Under the pieces are notes generated by a model, which saw nothing but the letters and a program-made list of their open reading frames with translations, was not told the DNA's origin and did no database searches. A stretch of 64,000 nt of DNA. Source: Helianthus annuus (lineage: Eukaryota; Streptophyta; Magnoliopsida; Asterales; Asteraceae). Position numbers and translations under genes: made by a program. Positions 11,916 to 22,746 of the stretch are shown piece by piece. The stretch is taken from assembly GCF_002127325.2 (NCBI RefSeq), contig NC_035435.2, forward strand, positions 15,478,002 through 15,542,001. Reading direction: 5' to 3'. Position 1 is the stretch's first letter; each line of letters starts with the position of its first letter.

Positions 11916-14074
11916 TTTGCCTTTAAATCCTGGTACATCTTATCAGCTCCAGGATGAACGGAATATTTAGAACTGTGGGCTTCCTGGAGGATAACATCCC
12001 GAAGTCCTCCATGAACTAGAACCCATATTCGTCCATTTAACCTTAGGATTCCGTCCTTACCATAGGATAACTGCTCTTCAGTTACTCCTAGCTTTTCCTC
12101 AGGATAGTTAGCTTCTAGCACAGCTTCCTTCTGTGCAGCTAACAACCTTTCATTCAAATTATTCTTTATCTCAATGCTCTTGGCATTGATTCTTATAGGC
12201 TTTACCCTTTCCGTTCTGCTTAAGGCATCAGCAACCACATTTGCCTTGCCTGGATGGTATCTTATTTCACAGTCATAATCATTCAGAGTTTCCATCCAAC
12301 GTCGCTGTCTCATATTTAAATCCTTCTGATTGAACAGATGCTGAAGGTTTTTGTGATCTGAATAGATCACACACTTAGTCCCATACAAGTAATGCCTCCA
12401 CAGTTTTAGTGCGAATACAACGACACCCAGCTCCAAGTCGTGGGTGGTGTAGTTCTTCTCGTGCACCTTTAACTGACGTGAAGCGTAGGCAATGACCTTG
12501 CCTTTCTGCATCAACACACAGCCCATCCCGGTGTGTGATGCATCACAATATACTACAAACTCATCAATTCCATCTGGCAACGTCAGCACTGGAGCGTTGC
12601 TCAACTTCTGCTTCAAAACATCGAAGGATTCTTGCTGCTTAGGCCCCCAGTCAAACTTGCTATTCTTGCGAGTGAGTAAAGTCAGGGGTGCTGCAATTCT
12701 TGAGAAGTTTTCAATAAAGCATCTGTAGTATCCTGCCAGTCCTAGGAAACTGCGTATCTCCGTAGGCGTCTTCGGCTCCTGCCAGTTCATAATAGCTTCG
12801 ATCTTAGCGGGATCTACTTGGATACAACGCTCACTGACAACATGTCCAAGGAATTGGACTTCGCGAAGCCAAAATTCACACTTCGAAAATTTGGCATAGA
12901 GCTTTTCCTGTTGAAGCAGTTTCAAAATACAACGGAGATGCTTCTCGTGGTCAGCTTGACTCTTTGAGTAAATAAGAATGTCATCGATGAAAACAATAAC
13001 AAATTTATCTAGATATGGCTTGCATACACGATTCATGAGATCCATGAATGCGGCAGGTGCATTAGTGAGCCCAAAAGGCATCACTAGGAATTCATAGTGA
13101 CCATAGTGAGTCCTAAACGCGGTCTTGTGTACATCTTCATCTTTAACCTTCAATTGATGATAGCCTGACCTTAAATCAATCTTAGGGAAGTAGCTTGCTC
13201 CTTGTAGCTGATCGAACAGATCGTCGATCCTGGGCAAAGGATACCTATTCTTGATAGTAACCTTGTTAGGCTCTCGGTAATCGATGCATAAACGCATTGA
13301 TCCATCCTTCTTTTTGACAAACAAGATTGGCGCTCCCCAAGGAGATGAACTAGGCCTAATAAAACCTTTGGCTAGCAAATCATCTAGCTGCGTTCTCAAT
13401 TCCTTCATCTCTGTTGGTGCCAACCTATAAGGCGCTCTCGCAACAGGTGCAGCTCCGGGGATGATGTCAATTCTGAACTCTACTTGCCTATCTGGTGGCA
13501 AGCCAGGTAGTTCTTCAGGGAAAACTTCAGGGTATTTAGAAATGACTGGAATATCTTCAATCTTGGGCTTCTGCTCGTCGACCATCACTTGTGCCATATA
13601 AATGACACAACCCTTCTTCATGCACTTAGATGCCTTGAGCATAGACACTTGCTCAGGCAATCCGTGTTGGGTATCTCCTTGAATGGTAAGTGACTCACCA
13701 GATGGAGTCTTAATCACCACTTGCTTCTTGTTGCAGATGATCTGGGCTTGGTTATGCGATAACCAATCCATGCCCAATACAATATCAAATCCGGCTAACT
13801 TCAAAGGAAGCAAAGACATAGGAAAAGAGTGGTTCCTAATGGATATAAAACATCCATCTAAAACGGTTGAGGCGGTTTCTAAGGTACCATCAGCTAATTC
13901 CACCTCATATTTCACACTTAAGGTTTTAACAGGTAAATTCAACAACTTACAGAACTTATCATCAACGAATGACTTATCAGCTCCTGAATCAAACAGTACT
14001 CAAGCATACACATCATTTATGTGGAAAGTACCTGTGATCGCGTTGTCGTCCTGAATTGCCTCCTGTACGTTCAT
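11916..14074 (-). pseudogene. Element A pol: protease, reverse transcriptase, RNase H (broken)
   Basis: Read on the minus strand in the same frame as gag. After a stop at 14075-14077 and a second stop TGA at 14000-14002 come the aspartic protease (DSGAD directly after the TGA, then [10 protein letters not shown]), reverse transcriptase ([52 protein letters not shown] as the catalytic motif), RNase H ([13 protein letters not shown], then the SDHKNLQ and ALSR regions) and the start of the integrase zinc domain ([11 protein letters not shown]). The frame is then cut by Element B at 11911. Both stops are where relatives carry Gln or Arg, that is C-to-T changes. It was a single gag-pol polyprotein and cannot be made whole from this copy. 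Confidence 0.92.
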
Positions 14075-15313
14075 CTAGAAGACCCTAGCATTGGTCTTCT
14101 TGGCTTCCTCAGGCTTCTTGGCGTATTTAGGGTAGTTAGTCTTAATGTGCCCTTTCTCGTTACAGCCGTAACAGGTAGCATCTTTAATTCTCTTGCAGTC
14201 AATAGTCTTGTGCTCTCTAGACTTGCACAACCCACATGCAGGTGGTCCTGATTGAGACTTGGTCTCAAGCCTGCATTTTCCAAAGTGGCGTTTTTGGCAA
14301 GTTGTGCACTTTGGCTTTTCTTCAGTTCGCTGGTTACCTTTGTTGGACCCAGATTCTTTCTTGTGGTCCGAATTACCCTTGTGCTTCTTTTCAGACCTTC
14401 GTGGGGTATCATCCTCACGCTTCCTCTTACTCTCTTCCGAGTTCTTGAGCGATCTTAGCCTGACCGCATCTAAGGTGAGGGATAGAGATAGATCAGTTGC
14501 TGATCTAAAAGTAGCAGGTCTTGAAGCCTTAACACTGGCTTTGATCTCTGGGGCTAAACCCCCAATGAAGCAAGCGATCCTCTTGGGTTCTGGGGTTACA
14601 AGGTAAGGAACCAGTCTAGACATGGTGTTGAAGCTGGTGAGGTAAGCTTGACAATCTAAATTCTTCATCACCAGTGATAAGAAATCCGATTCAATCCTTT
14701 CTACCTCATGCTGTGGACAATAGTTCTCCTTAATGAGAACAACAAACTGTTCCCATGACATATTATAGAGTGAGATCTTCCCAGCAGCTTGAATGAGAGA
14801 CTTCCACCATGCCAGTGCCTCTCCCTTGAATGATTGGGATACATACTTCACTATATCCCTTTCAGCACAACCGCTGATATCTACCACAGTGTCCATTTCA
14901 TCTAACAAAGTCATACAATCTATTGCCCCTTTCTCCCCAGTGAAATCCCAGGGTTTGCAGGAAACAAAGTACTTATAAGTACAAGACTTGGCACGTGGCT
15001 CATCATTGAACACTATTCTCCTACGTGGAGCACTGTGTTGGTTTGAGGAATGTTCATCATCCTCTTTCTTAGGTTCATCTTTCTTAGAGGGTGGTTTGCT
15101 ATGAGCTTTTGAATGAGTCTTACTAACAGACTTAGAGTGAGGCACCGAAGAGGTTCTACTATGAGTTCCACTATATTCCTTGAATTGCTCCTCTACAGCT
15201 TTAGACACAGCTGTATTAATCAGGTTATGGAGCTCTCCTTTGGCTATATTAATCCTTTCATCATCATCGTGGTTTTCCAGGGGATGACTATTCACTTCTT
15301 CTGACCTCGCCAT
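14075..15313 (-). pseudogene. Element A gag (capsid/nucleocapsid), 412 codons
   Basis: Starts at ATG 15311-15313 (MARSEEVNSH...). A basic/Ser-rich N-terminal stretch (about residues 45-100) is followed by the retrotransposon gag core (CTYKYFVSCKPWDFTG, ALAWWKSL, about 115-280), a Lys/Arg/Glu-rich linker and three zinc-knuckle-like motifs (CTTCQKRHFGKC, CGLCKSREHKTIDC, and CYGCNEKGHIKTNY with Tyr where the last Cys is expected, a G-to-A type change). It ends at TAG 14075-14077, in frame with pol, so the stop probably replaced a sense codon of a fused gag-pol. The start codon lies in the target duplication of the MITE just upstream, so the original leader is displaced by 210 bp. Confidence 0.88.
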
Positions 15314-15515
15314 CAGGGGCGGACCTAATGTGTTAGGTGGGATAGCACGGGCTATGGCTCAACCTTGTCTTAGTAGTATAAAAATACCCCTCAACTCCGT
15401 CTCCATAGTGTAAAAATACCTCTCAACTCTGTCTTCGTCATATAAAGGATACCTCTGATCCAAAAAAAAAAAAAATTTGGGATACCCCTGAAATTTTGGG
15501 CTAGTTCCGCCACTG
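15314..15515. mobile_element. hAT-type MITE at the gag start codon of A
   Basis: 202 bp with ends CAGGGGCGGACC and GTTCCGCCACTG (imperfect inverted repeats) and an exact 8-bp TSD CTCGCCAT at 15306-15313 and 15516-15523. No coding capacity; it holds an A-rich run and two ACTCTGTCT-type repeats. The TSD on the gag strand reads ATGGCGAG, so the start codon itself was duplicated. Confidence 0.9.
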
Positions 15516-15523
15516 CTCGCCAT

Positions 15524-16000
15524 GTAGCTTTAATTGCTACATAAAAGAAAACAAGGGCAAGGTTTATATAGAAGCTTATACAGTTTCTATTGTTTTAAAC
15601 GATTTATTGACCATGGGTTATAATACCCATTTTAGTTAATTATTCAGGATTTTCATCATAACCCTAAATTATATATAATAGCACAAAAGGCCTAGTCACG
15701 TAGACAGATTTAATTTATAAACCAGGATTTTATAGAATCGAGGTATTAAGGTTTGAATCAAAATTCATTACCTTTCCTTGACAGGGAGTTGTAGGCTACC
15801 ACTGTCTTTTTAGTCCCAGGGGACGTTAATTATAGCCCGTGGGCACTTCATATTTAAGGGATGATTATTTAAATAAGGGAATTTAGAATAACCCTTTTTA
15901 ATAATGACTTATGTGATTTTATCGAATCACACTTTGCCAAGCATATTAACATGCTTTCTGATGTTAACAAGGTTTTGAATCTTTTGAATAGGTTGTAACA
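15524..16000 (-). other. 5' leader of Element A, gag-proximal part
   Basis: Non-coding sequence between the gag start and the insertion of Element C. It continues at 29830-30248 beyond C. Diverged repeats occur on both sides (ATGTTAACAAGG; CTTGGCC...GTCTTAAGG), with small inverted repeats such as AGCAT...ATGCT. No gene is seen. Confidence 0.6.
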
Positions 16001-16849
16001 TCTTGTGTGACACCTGTGTCACCGCGACCATCAAACAAATACCAAGCCGATGAAATATTGTATTTCATACTTGGGATCTTGTATAAATATGTGTATGTTT
16101 TGCACATATCAATTATTGTTCAATTTCAAACTCTACATTGCTTTCTAGAGCATTATACGCAAACTGGTGCGTAAACGTACTCAGTTTAATGCGACAAATA
16201 CTCCGGAACATCAACATATACTCAACATACCTTAAATAACCTTTACATAACTTAGAAATAAGTTTTGAAGGCTTTGGTATAGCAAAAACAAGTTAATTCG
16301 CTTACAGGGACTAAACTTGACAAACTGCGAAAGTATGCCAATTTGAACTGTAACGAACATTCCGGAACATGTCCATAAGTTAAACATACCCTAAATATCC
16401 TTTACATAGCTTAGAAAAAGGCTTTGAGGTGTTTGGTATGCTAAAACAAACTTTTGGATCATTCAGGGACTAAAAGTGTCAAAAAGTGCACAAGTTTGCA
16501 CTTTCGCGCATAACTTACGTTCTGAATACATCCGAACATCCAAAAATTTATGTAAGCATCCTTATATTATGCCTTAGTGTTTGGCATGAGAAAAATCCGT
16601 TCGTCGCGTCATTTGGATCGTTTTTCGCGCTTATGCGCATTCCGTCGTAATTAAGCGAACATCGCGTTCGTACAACCAAACGAACCAACATCCGGAACAT
16701 TTTTGAGCATGTTTCATGTCCACAATGCTTAGGCATCATTTTAGGGCCTTAAAGTTGGCTTTAAGGGCCTTAGAAGTGTCGGAAATAGCTTAAACACGCA
16801 ACAGGGACCAAAAGTGTAAATTCTGCAAGTGGTGCAGATCAGAGGGGCC

Positions 16850-16894
16850 AGGCGGCCCGCGTAAGGATTGCCCAAAACATGAGGCGGGCCGCGT
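16850..16894 (+). repeat. Doubled GC-rich motif in LTR C
   Basis: AGGCGGCCCGCGT at 16850 and AGGCGGGCCGCGT at 16882, 32 bases apart, about 190-230 bases upstream of the TATA box. It lies in the same relative place as the doubled palindrome in LTR A. Confidence 0.65.
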
Positions 16895-17081
16895 GAACAT
16901 GTCTGACAGAAGATTTTGCATTTAATGCAGAATCTGGCCTTTCGTTCGATCAAAGGGCGATGCCTTTTCACCCAAATGAAGGGCCAAGGGTCAAGTTCAC
17001 TGAATCTAACCCCTGGACACATGTACGCATGAGATCAAGGCACGATATTCGATAAAACGATCCTACCGGTTCCACTTTTCC

Positions 17082-17089
17082 TATAAATA
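17082..17089 (+). promoter_or_regulatory. TATA box in 5' LTR C
   Basis: TATAAATA in CCTATAAATACCCCCCC, followed by a leader; a copy is present in the 3' LTR near 27632. Confidence 0.6.
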
Positions 17090-18163
17090 CCCCCCCCTTT
17101 GTTCCAAAAACCCACAAAATCTGATCTTAAGGCTCTAAGTTGGAACCATTGTTCCATACCTGAGCTATTTGATCTAGATTAGCACTCGGGGACCTTCCGT
17201 AAGTCTTCTTTCGCTCTTTTATCGCTTTTCGAGTCCGAAAGTCAACGTTTTGTTGACTTTCTGCATTGACCAGCTTATGGTCGATGCGAAGTTCATGGAA
17301 CTTCATAACGTGAGCGTGATCACGATGGTTATAGTCCGTAGTGACTATACCTACTGATCACCACGTTAACTAGGCTCAGTGACGAGTCGTAGTTTCGGCC
17401 AAAATGTGCATTCTTGCATATTTTGTAACCAAACTACTCGTGAGCATCAAAGCCGTTTGTTTTGATGTCAAACCTGTTTTCTAAACTTAGTTAAGCATGT
17501 TCTAACATGCTTAGCTCGTCACTTTTAGTTTAGTGCTTATATAGGGTCGTAAGGTAAGCGATCTAAACCATCGCTTATACTTTCGAACCCGACCCATTTG
17601 GTCGATCATTAGGATCCGACCAAACACATTAGGTGACCATAGCTATAACCTTCCGAGGTTATACCTTGTAGTCACGATGTTAGGCGTTCCGAATGCGTTC
17701 TACGCGAACGACGCGTTAGGGTAGCATAAGCTACCTAAACGGGTCGTGACAGACCGTAAGCACTTAGGTTAAGTTTCATTTTAGTATGTAGGCTTTGTTA
17801 AACCATATTACACGAGTCTCCATACTCGTTTGGTTTACGAACCCGCGTACTATCCGATCCTTCCGATTTGGTCCGGTATATTAACATAGCTACCTATTAG
17901 GTGCCGTTTGATATCCCGTGATCTTTAGCATTATCTGGTTATTATACAAGAACTTCAAAGCAATCTCAGGTGAGTACATTGAACCCCTCTTTTACTGTTT
18001 TCCAAACTGTTTTGGGGTGAAACACATGTGCCTACTTGCTACTTTTATGCTTTCCAGTTTTCACATCATATACTACTATGTTCGATAGTACATATATAGT
18101 ACATGATTTCATTGTGTTTATGCTATGTATGCCCATTGTGTGCGTACTTAGTACATTGCCATA

Positions 18164-18547
18164 CATTTCATGCTACGTACGCCCATTGTGTGCAAACGTA
18201 GTACATTGTTTCACATTGCATTACTGTTGCATATGCTCATCCAGCATATGAACACATTACACTACATTTTGAACCGTTGTACTCTACAATACATTTCATG
18301 CTACGTACGCCTATTGTGTGCATACGTAGTACATTGTTTCACATTGCATTACTGTTGCATATGCTCATCCAGCATATGAACACATTACACTACATTTTGA
18401 ACCGTTGTACTCTACAATACATTTCATGCTACGTACGCCCATTGTGTGCATACGTAGTACATTGTTTCACATTGCATTTCTGTTGCATATGCTCATCCAG
18501 CATATGAACACATTATACTACATTTTGAACCGTTGTAACCATTTGAC
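18164..18547 (+). repeat. 128-bp tandem repeat, three copies, in LTR C
   Basis: Units start at 18164, 18292 and 18420 (CATTTCATGCTACGTACG...). Each contains two inverted repeats: CTACGTA...TACGTAG and CATATGCT-CATCC-AGCATATG. The same array is in the 3' LTR from 28718. Open frames across it are repeat artefacts. Confidence 0.9.
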
Positions 18548-19277
18548 TATACATAAACATTTCTACCGTTGTTAAACATTTCATCTTGATGGTTTGGTTT
18601 GAGTAAGTGATTTAAGTAACGAGGCATGTGTAATATGATACAAGCATGGTGGATACGCCGCTGGTACTTCCTATATATAAGTGTTTGTATGGTATTACAT
18701 ATCGTAGCGTTATTTGAATCATTTCAATTTGAGACATAGAACATTTTATACAAATAACACGCTTTTCACAAGACATTGATTTACAAACAACAAATCTTAT
18801 ACAAACTCTTTTTACATGGTTATTCAGTTAACCAGGCATTGTTCTCTTATTTATACATATCATTTGATCTTACCGTTTTTCAAATGATTTACAAGACAAA
18901 GCAAAATACGAGGTTCATGACTAAACATTTTCTCAAACTCAAGTCATGAATTCCGTTTTCACAAAACCAATGTATCTCACAGGCATTTTTATGCTGACGT
19001 ACCTATTTTCACATGTGTTTTCAGGAGATGATGCATAGGACTTATCAAGACATACTTAGGCGGACCTGTGCCTTAGTGACTTAAAACGAGACAAGAACTA
19101 GTTAATTCATGTTATATACACTTTGATTCTTGTTCAGACAATGTAAACTTTCATGTTTGATTTATAAAACGAAACTTCATTTGCCATGGATTTGAAACAA
19201 TTGATTCTGTTACAACACTCCCCGGCGTTTCCGCCACGTTTTGTATGTTCTACGTGGTCGGGGTGTGACAGAAAAGA

Positions 19278-19290
19278 TGGTATCAGAGCC
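19278..19290 (+). promoter_or_regulatory. Primer-binding site of Element C
   Basis: TGGTATCAGAGCC, seven bases after the LTR end; matches the initiator Met tRNA 3' end. Confidence 0.9.
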
Positions 19291-19905
19291 AATGGTTATA
19301 GGGAATTAGGTTATTAGTAATGCTTTGACCTAGTCTATAACCTTCCTAGGAACCTAACGCGAGTTTACTTGCGTTTAGTCACAAAACAATACCGTCACCT
19401 ACCCTTAGGCGACGACCACAACAAGAACATAAATTTCAAAACCGCCTTGAAAGCTAATCATCTGTTATAGGATGATTGATTACTAGGTTTTGAACCCTCT
19501 ATTGTAAGGTTTTGAACCCTTTGTTATAAGGTTTTGAACCCCTTTGAATTTTCAAAACTCCCGTCAAAGTTTTGGGTCCTAAATAGTGTGAACACGTGCG
19601 AACTGGAAGAGTGAATGCCTGTACCCTGGATTTTCTGTCTAAGGTTAGAGTGTTCGTACAAATCCACATAATCGGACCAGTCACTCTTACCTGGGAACTC
19701 TTGGGGTGAGTGTCCACTTATAGGCGAGCATGTCTTCGCGATACACTATGAGGATCTATTTGCTTTAATTCAGCCTTGGTGTTGTTTGTTTGCTTCATGA
19801 TTCAAACAAATGACCATCAACCGTGATTATGGTTAGTGATTGTAACATCCTATTCTTACCCAATACCATTTTATTTGTTTCCTTTCAAGTTTTTCCCCTT
19901 TTAGA
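19291..19905 (+). other. Leader of Element C before gag
   Basis: Non-coding. It has three copies of AGGTTTTGAACCC (about 19485-19545) and an inverted repeat AATCATC...GATGATT near 19453-19480. Confidence 0.55.
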
Positions 19906-20994
19906 ATGCCTCCTCGACGCGAACACCAGATAGCAACTGCCGAGCTGGCAGAAATTATTGCGCAGCAGATGGCTGCTCAATTCCCAAATCTCTTTGCTCA
20001 ATGGAACCAAGCTAACAACAACAGCAATGGTACATGCAATTTCAAGAACTTTAACTCGGCTAAACCACTCAAGTTTAGTGGTTCTGAGGGAGCAACTGGG
20101 CTTCTCCAATGGTTCGAGAGCATCGAGAATACCTTTCGCCACGTGCAGTGTCCGGAAAATCGCAAGGTCGAGTTTTCTTCGAGTGTGTTTCAGAAGAGGG
20201 CTCTTACATGGTGGAACGGGGTAATGAGAGATCGTGGTGCAGATGTTGCTCTAGCACAAACATGGGCTGAACTGAGAGCTCTTATGATGAGAGAGTTTTG
20301 TCCTCGTCATGAACAACGAGCGTTGGAGAAGGAGTTTGATGACTTGAAACAAGATAGTGGCGAACACAGGGCATATACTGATAGGTTTGAGGAGTTGAGT
20401 CTACTTTGCCCGACTATGGTTGCCCCACTCGACAAGGCTATCAAAAGGTACATCGACGGCCTGCCTGACTCGGTACAAGACATTGTCACTGGTAGCAACC
20501 CTACCACACTCCGTCAGGCCATTGAGCTATCTGCAACCTTGACTGAATCGCAGATCAGAAAGCATAAACTTTTTCGAAAGGGTGACAAGAAGCCAATCGA
20601 GGAATCAAAGACCATGGATGAACAGACTAAATCTCCTAAGAAGTCAAAGAAGCGAAAGGCTTCTCAGAACTTCGCCGTGGTCGCTCACAATGGTCAAGCC
20701 GTCCCCAACCAACCAGCTCAACCCCCTGCTAGAAAACCATACAATGGAACTGCACCCTTGTGCAACCAATGTAGCCTCCATCATCACGCCAATGTACAGT
20801 GCCGCAAATGCCAAACTTGTGGACTCATAGGCCATACAACAAGAATCTGCCCAGCTGCAGCTGCACCAAACCAAGCTGGCAACAATTCCGCTCAAGGTCG
20901 TTTCCTACCAGGTTCTTGTTTCAACTGTGGCGAGATGGGTCATTTCCGAAGAAATTGCCCAAAGCTTGCTAATGCAAATCCAGCACAAGGATGA
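19906..20994 (+). CDS. gag polyprotein of Element C, intact, 362 aa
   Basis: Starts at ATG 19906 (MPPRREHQIATAEL, a start typical of this gag type) and ends TGA at 20992-20994. The retrotransposon gag (capsid-like) domain spans about residues 50-210 (KPLKFSGSEGATGLLQWFES, ALTWWNGVMRDRG, PRHEQRALEKEFDDLKQ, AYTDRFEEL). A Lys-rich segment follows at about 225-255, then three Cys/His motifs: CNQCSLHHHANVQC, CQTCGLIGHTTRIC and CFNCGEMGHFRRNC, the last two proper CCHC knuckles that bind RNA. No stop or frameshift. No protease or reverse transcriptase follows, so the protein presumably packages its own RNA into particles with a partner element's enzymes (inference). Full length for a gag on its own. 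Confidence 0.93.
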   Translation: MPPRREHQIATAELAEIIAQQMAAQFPNLFAQWNQANNNSNGTCNFKNFNSAKPLKFSGSEGATGLLQWFESIENTFRHVQCPENRKVEFSSSVFQKRALTWWNGVMRDRGADVALAQTWAELRALMMREFCPRHEQRALEKEFDDLKQDSGEHRAYTDRFEELSLLCPTMVAPLDKAIKRYIDGLPDSVQDIVTGSNPTTLRQAIELSATLTESQIRKHKLFRKGDKKPIEESKTMDEQTKSPKKSKKRKASQNFAVVAHNGQAVPNQPAQPPARKPYNGTAPLCNQCSLHHHANVQCRKCQTCGLIGHTTRICPAAAAPNQAGNNSAQGRFLPGSCFNCGEMGHFRRNCPKLANANPAQG

Positions 20995-22064
20995 TCACCT
21001 GACTGACTAGAAGACAACATCGTTTAGAAATAATCATGTCTTATGTATTAAGTTTCTTTTATTGTCAAGATCCAAGGAACAGTTGATATCGTTGTTTATA
21101 AATAGATCTTTCATTTACATTGCAATGTATTTCTATGGTTGCATGTATAAACGACATATCCCTTGCAATACCGACAATCAAGGAACCGTATTCCTTGAAG
21201 AACAAACTACCCCCAAAATTCTCCCATTCTATAATCGCTTGCGTCTTCCACGGAATTCCTAAGTACCCGTTTATTCTAAGGAAACGAAGTACAAGGCGCA
21301 GGTTACAACACAAGACGAATACCCAAGGTACCACTATAAATCCTTAATAGGGTACCTAGGAATTTCCCGTAAGTCTTTAATTGTTGTATACCTTCATTCG
21401 AATGTGGTGATTCCTTGTAATCAAAAATCGAATTTTGGGAGATCTTCCTATCTTCTCAGATAGATTCCAGTGAACATTGAGACCCGTCGATTGGTTTCCA
21501 TATCCGTATTCAATCAATAACAAGTTAAAAACAAATTATGATCAAGTTAAACAAGTATGTGACTATCTGCTTATGTGTTTCCTTATGTATTGTTGTGTGA
21601 TCCAAATTATGTTATCCAAATCTTCGTAGAATCTTACATATCCGTGTACAAGAGATTCATAGTAGGATGCCCAAAGGTATTACTTAGAAATCCTCAATGG
21701 ACTTCTATGTTATAGTTAAGTCCCTCGGATTATAAAGTACTACTTCATAATTAGACCCCTTGAGTGGTCTAGCTAAACAGATTCATCCAAAAATCTGGTT
21801 AGGGATATCATGTGATGATATAGCTGAAAGGACTCCTTGGTGGCCTAACCAAGAGGATCCCCTGTCGATCTAATTAAAAGGAACCGATGGAAGTCTAGTC
21901 ACCCTCGTCACAAGTTTGATATCCTTCCCCAAAACATTACAAAACAAACTGTGCGGACTGTGCAAGGGATTACGTAATTATGGATGCATACATAATTATG
22001 GAATTTAGTGCACAGAAATCACAGCAAGTTCTGTCATGTGTCTAGAGTTAACCCTATTCATTTC
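20995..22064 (+). other. Non-coding stretch of Element C after gag
   Basis: No pol motif in any frame; only short open frames. Nothing else recognised before the tandem array. Confidence 0.6.
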
Positions 22065-22746
22065 CAATTCTGATGAAGCATCCGTTGAGGAAAAATGAAC
22101 TAGCTATTCATTTTTCACTTCTGAAGAATATCCGTTGAGGAAATGAATATCCGTTTATCCTTCATTTCCAAATCTGAAGAATACTCGTTGAGGAAAATGA
22201 CTCCGTTTGTTCATTTTCGTTCTGAAGATTTATCCGTTGAGGAAATGAATATCCGTTTATCCTTCATTTCCAAATCTGAAGAATACCCGTTGAAGATGAC
22301 CCCGTTTGTTCATTTTCGTTTCTGAAGATTATCCGTTGAGGAAATGAATATCCGTTGTGTAATCCTTCATTTCCAACTCTGAGGAAGCAACCGTTGAAGA
22401 TGACTCCGTTAGCTCATTTTCGTTTCTGAAGATTTATCCGTTGAGGAAATGAATATCCGTTGTGTAATCCTTCATTTCCAACTCTGAGGAAGCAACCGTT
22501 GAAGATGACTCCGTTAGTTCATTTTCGTTTCTGAAGATTATCCGTTGAGGAAATGAATATCCGTTGTGTAATCCTTCATTTCCAACTCTGAGGAAGCAAC
22601 CGTTGAAAATGACTCCGTTAGTTCATTTTCGTTTCTGAAGATTTACCCGTTGAGGAAATGAATATCCGTTGTGTAAACCTTCATTTCCAACTCTGATGAA
22701 GCAACCGTTGAAAATGACTCCGTTAGTTCATTTTCGTTTCTGAAGA
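22065..22746 (+). repeat. Tandem array of about 105-bp dimer units, left part
   Basis: The dimer has an A half (TCTGAAGATTTATCCGTTGAGG...TTCATTTCCAAC, about 58 bp) and a B half (TCTGAGGAAGCAACCGTTGA...TTCATTTTCGTT, about 48 bp). Both halves share TCTGARGA, CCGTTGARGA, ATGANTCCGTT and TTCATTT, so the unit arose from a shorter ancestor. Dimer starts are near 22222, 22321, 22424, 22529, 22633 and 22738, with more diverged copies to the left. The array is cut by solo LTR D and resumes at 26119. Confidence 0.9.

Larger units (their letters stand above)
16006..19270 (+). repeat. 5' LTR of Element C
   Basis: TGTGACACCTGTG...GGTCGGGGTGTGACA, 3265 bp. It contains a G+C-rich doubled motif (16850-16862 and 16882-16894), a TATA box, a strong 5' splice-like TTCCGTAAGTC at 17199, a second CTCAGGTGAGT at 17970, a 128-bp tandem repeat and a 3' splice-like TTTTCAG ending 19024. 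Confidence 0.95.

Noticed and set aside
18036..18507. Overlapping open frames of 69-76 codons in LTR C (also 28590-29061)
   Set aside because: They are produced by the 128-bp tandem repeat; Cys/Leu/His/Ser-rich translation with no family resemblance.
22143..22325. Repeated peptide frame in the tandem array of C
   Set aside because: Follows the repeat period; not kept open in neighbouring units.
22065..22746. CRISPR-like array
   Set aside because: Repeat units are contiguous without unique spacers, in a plant retroelement.
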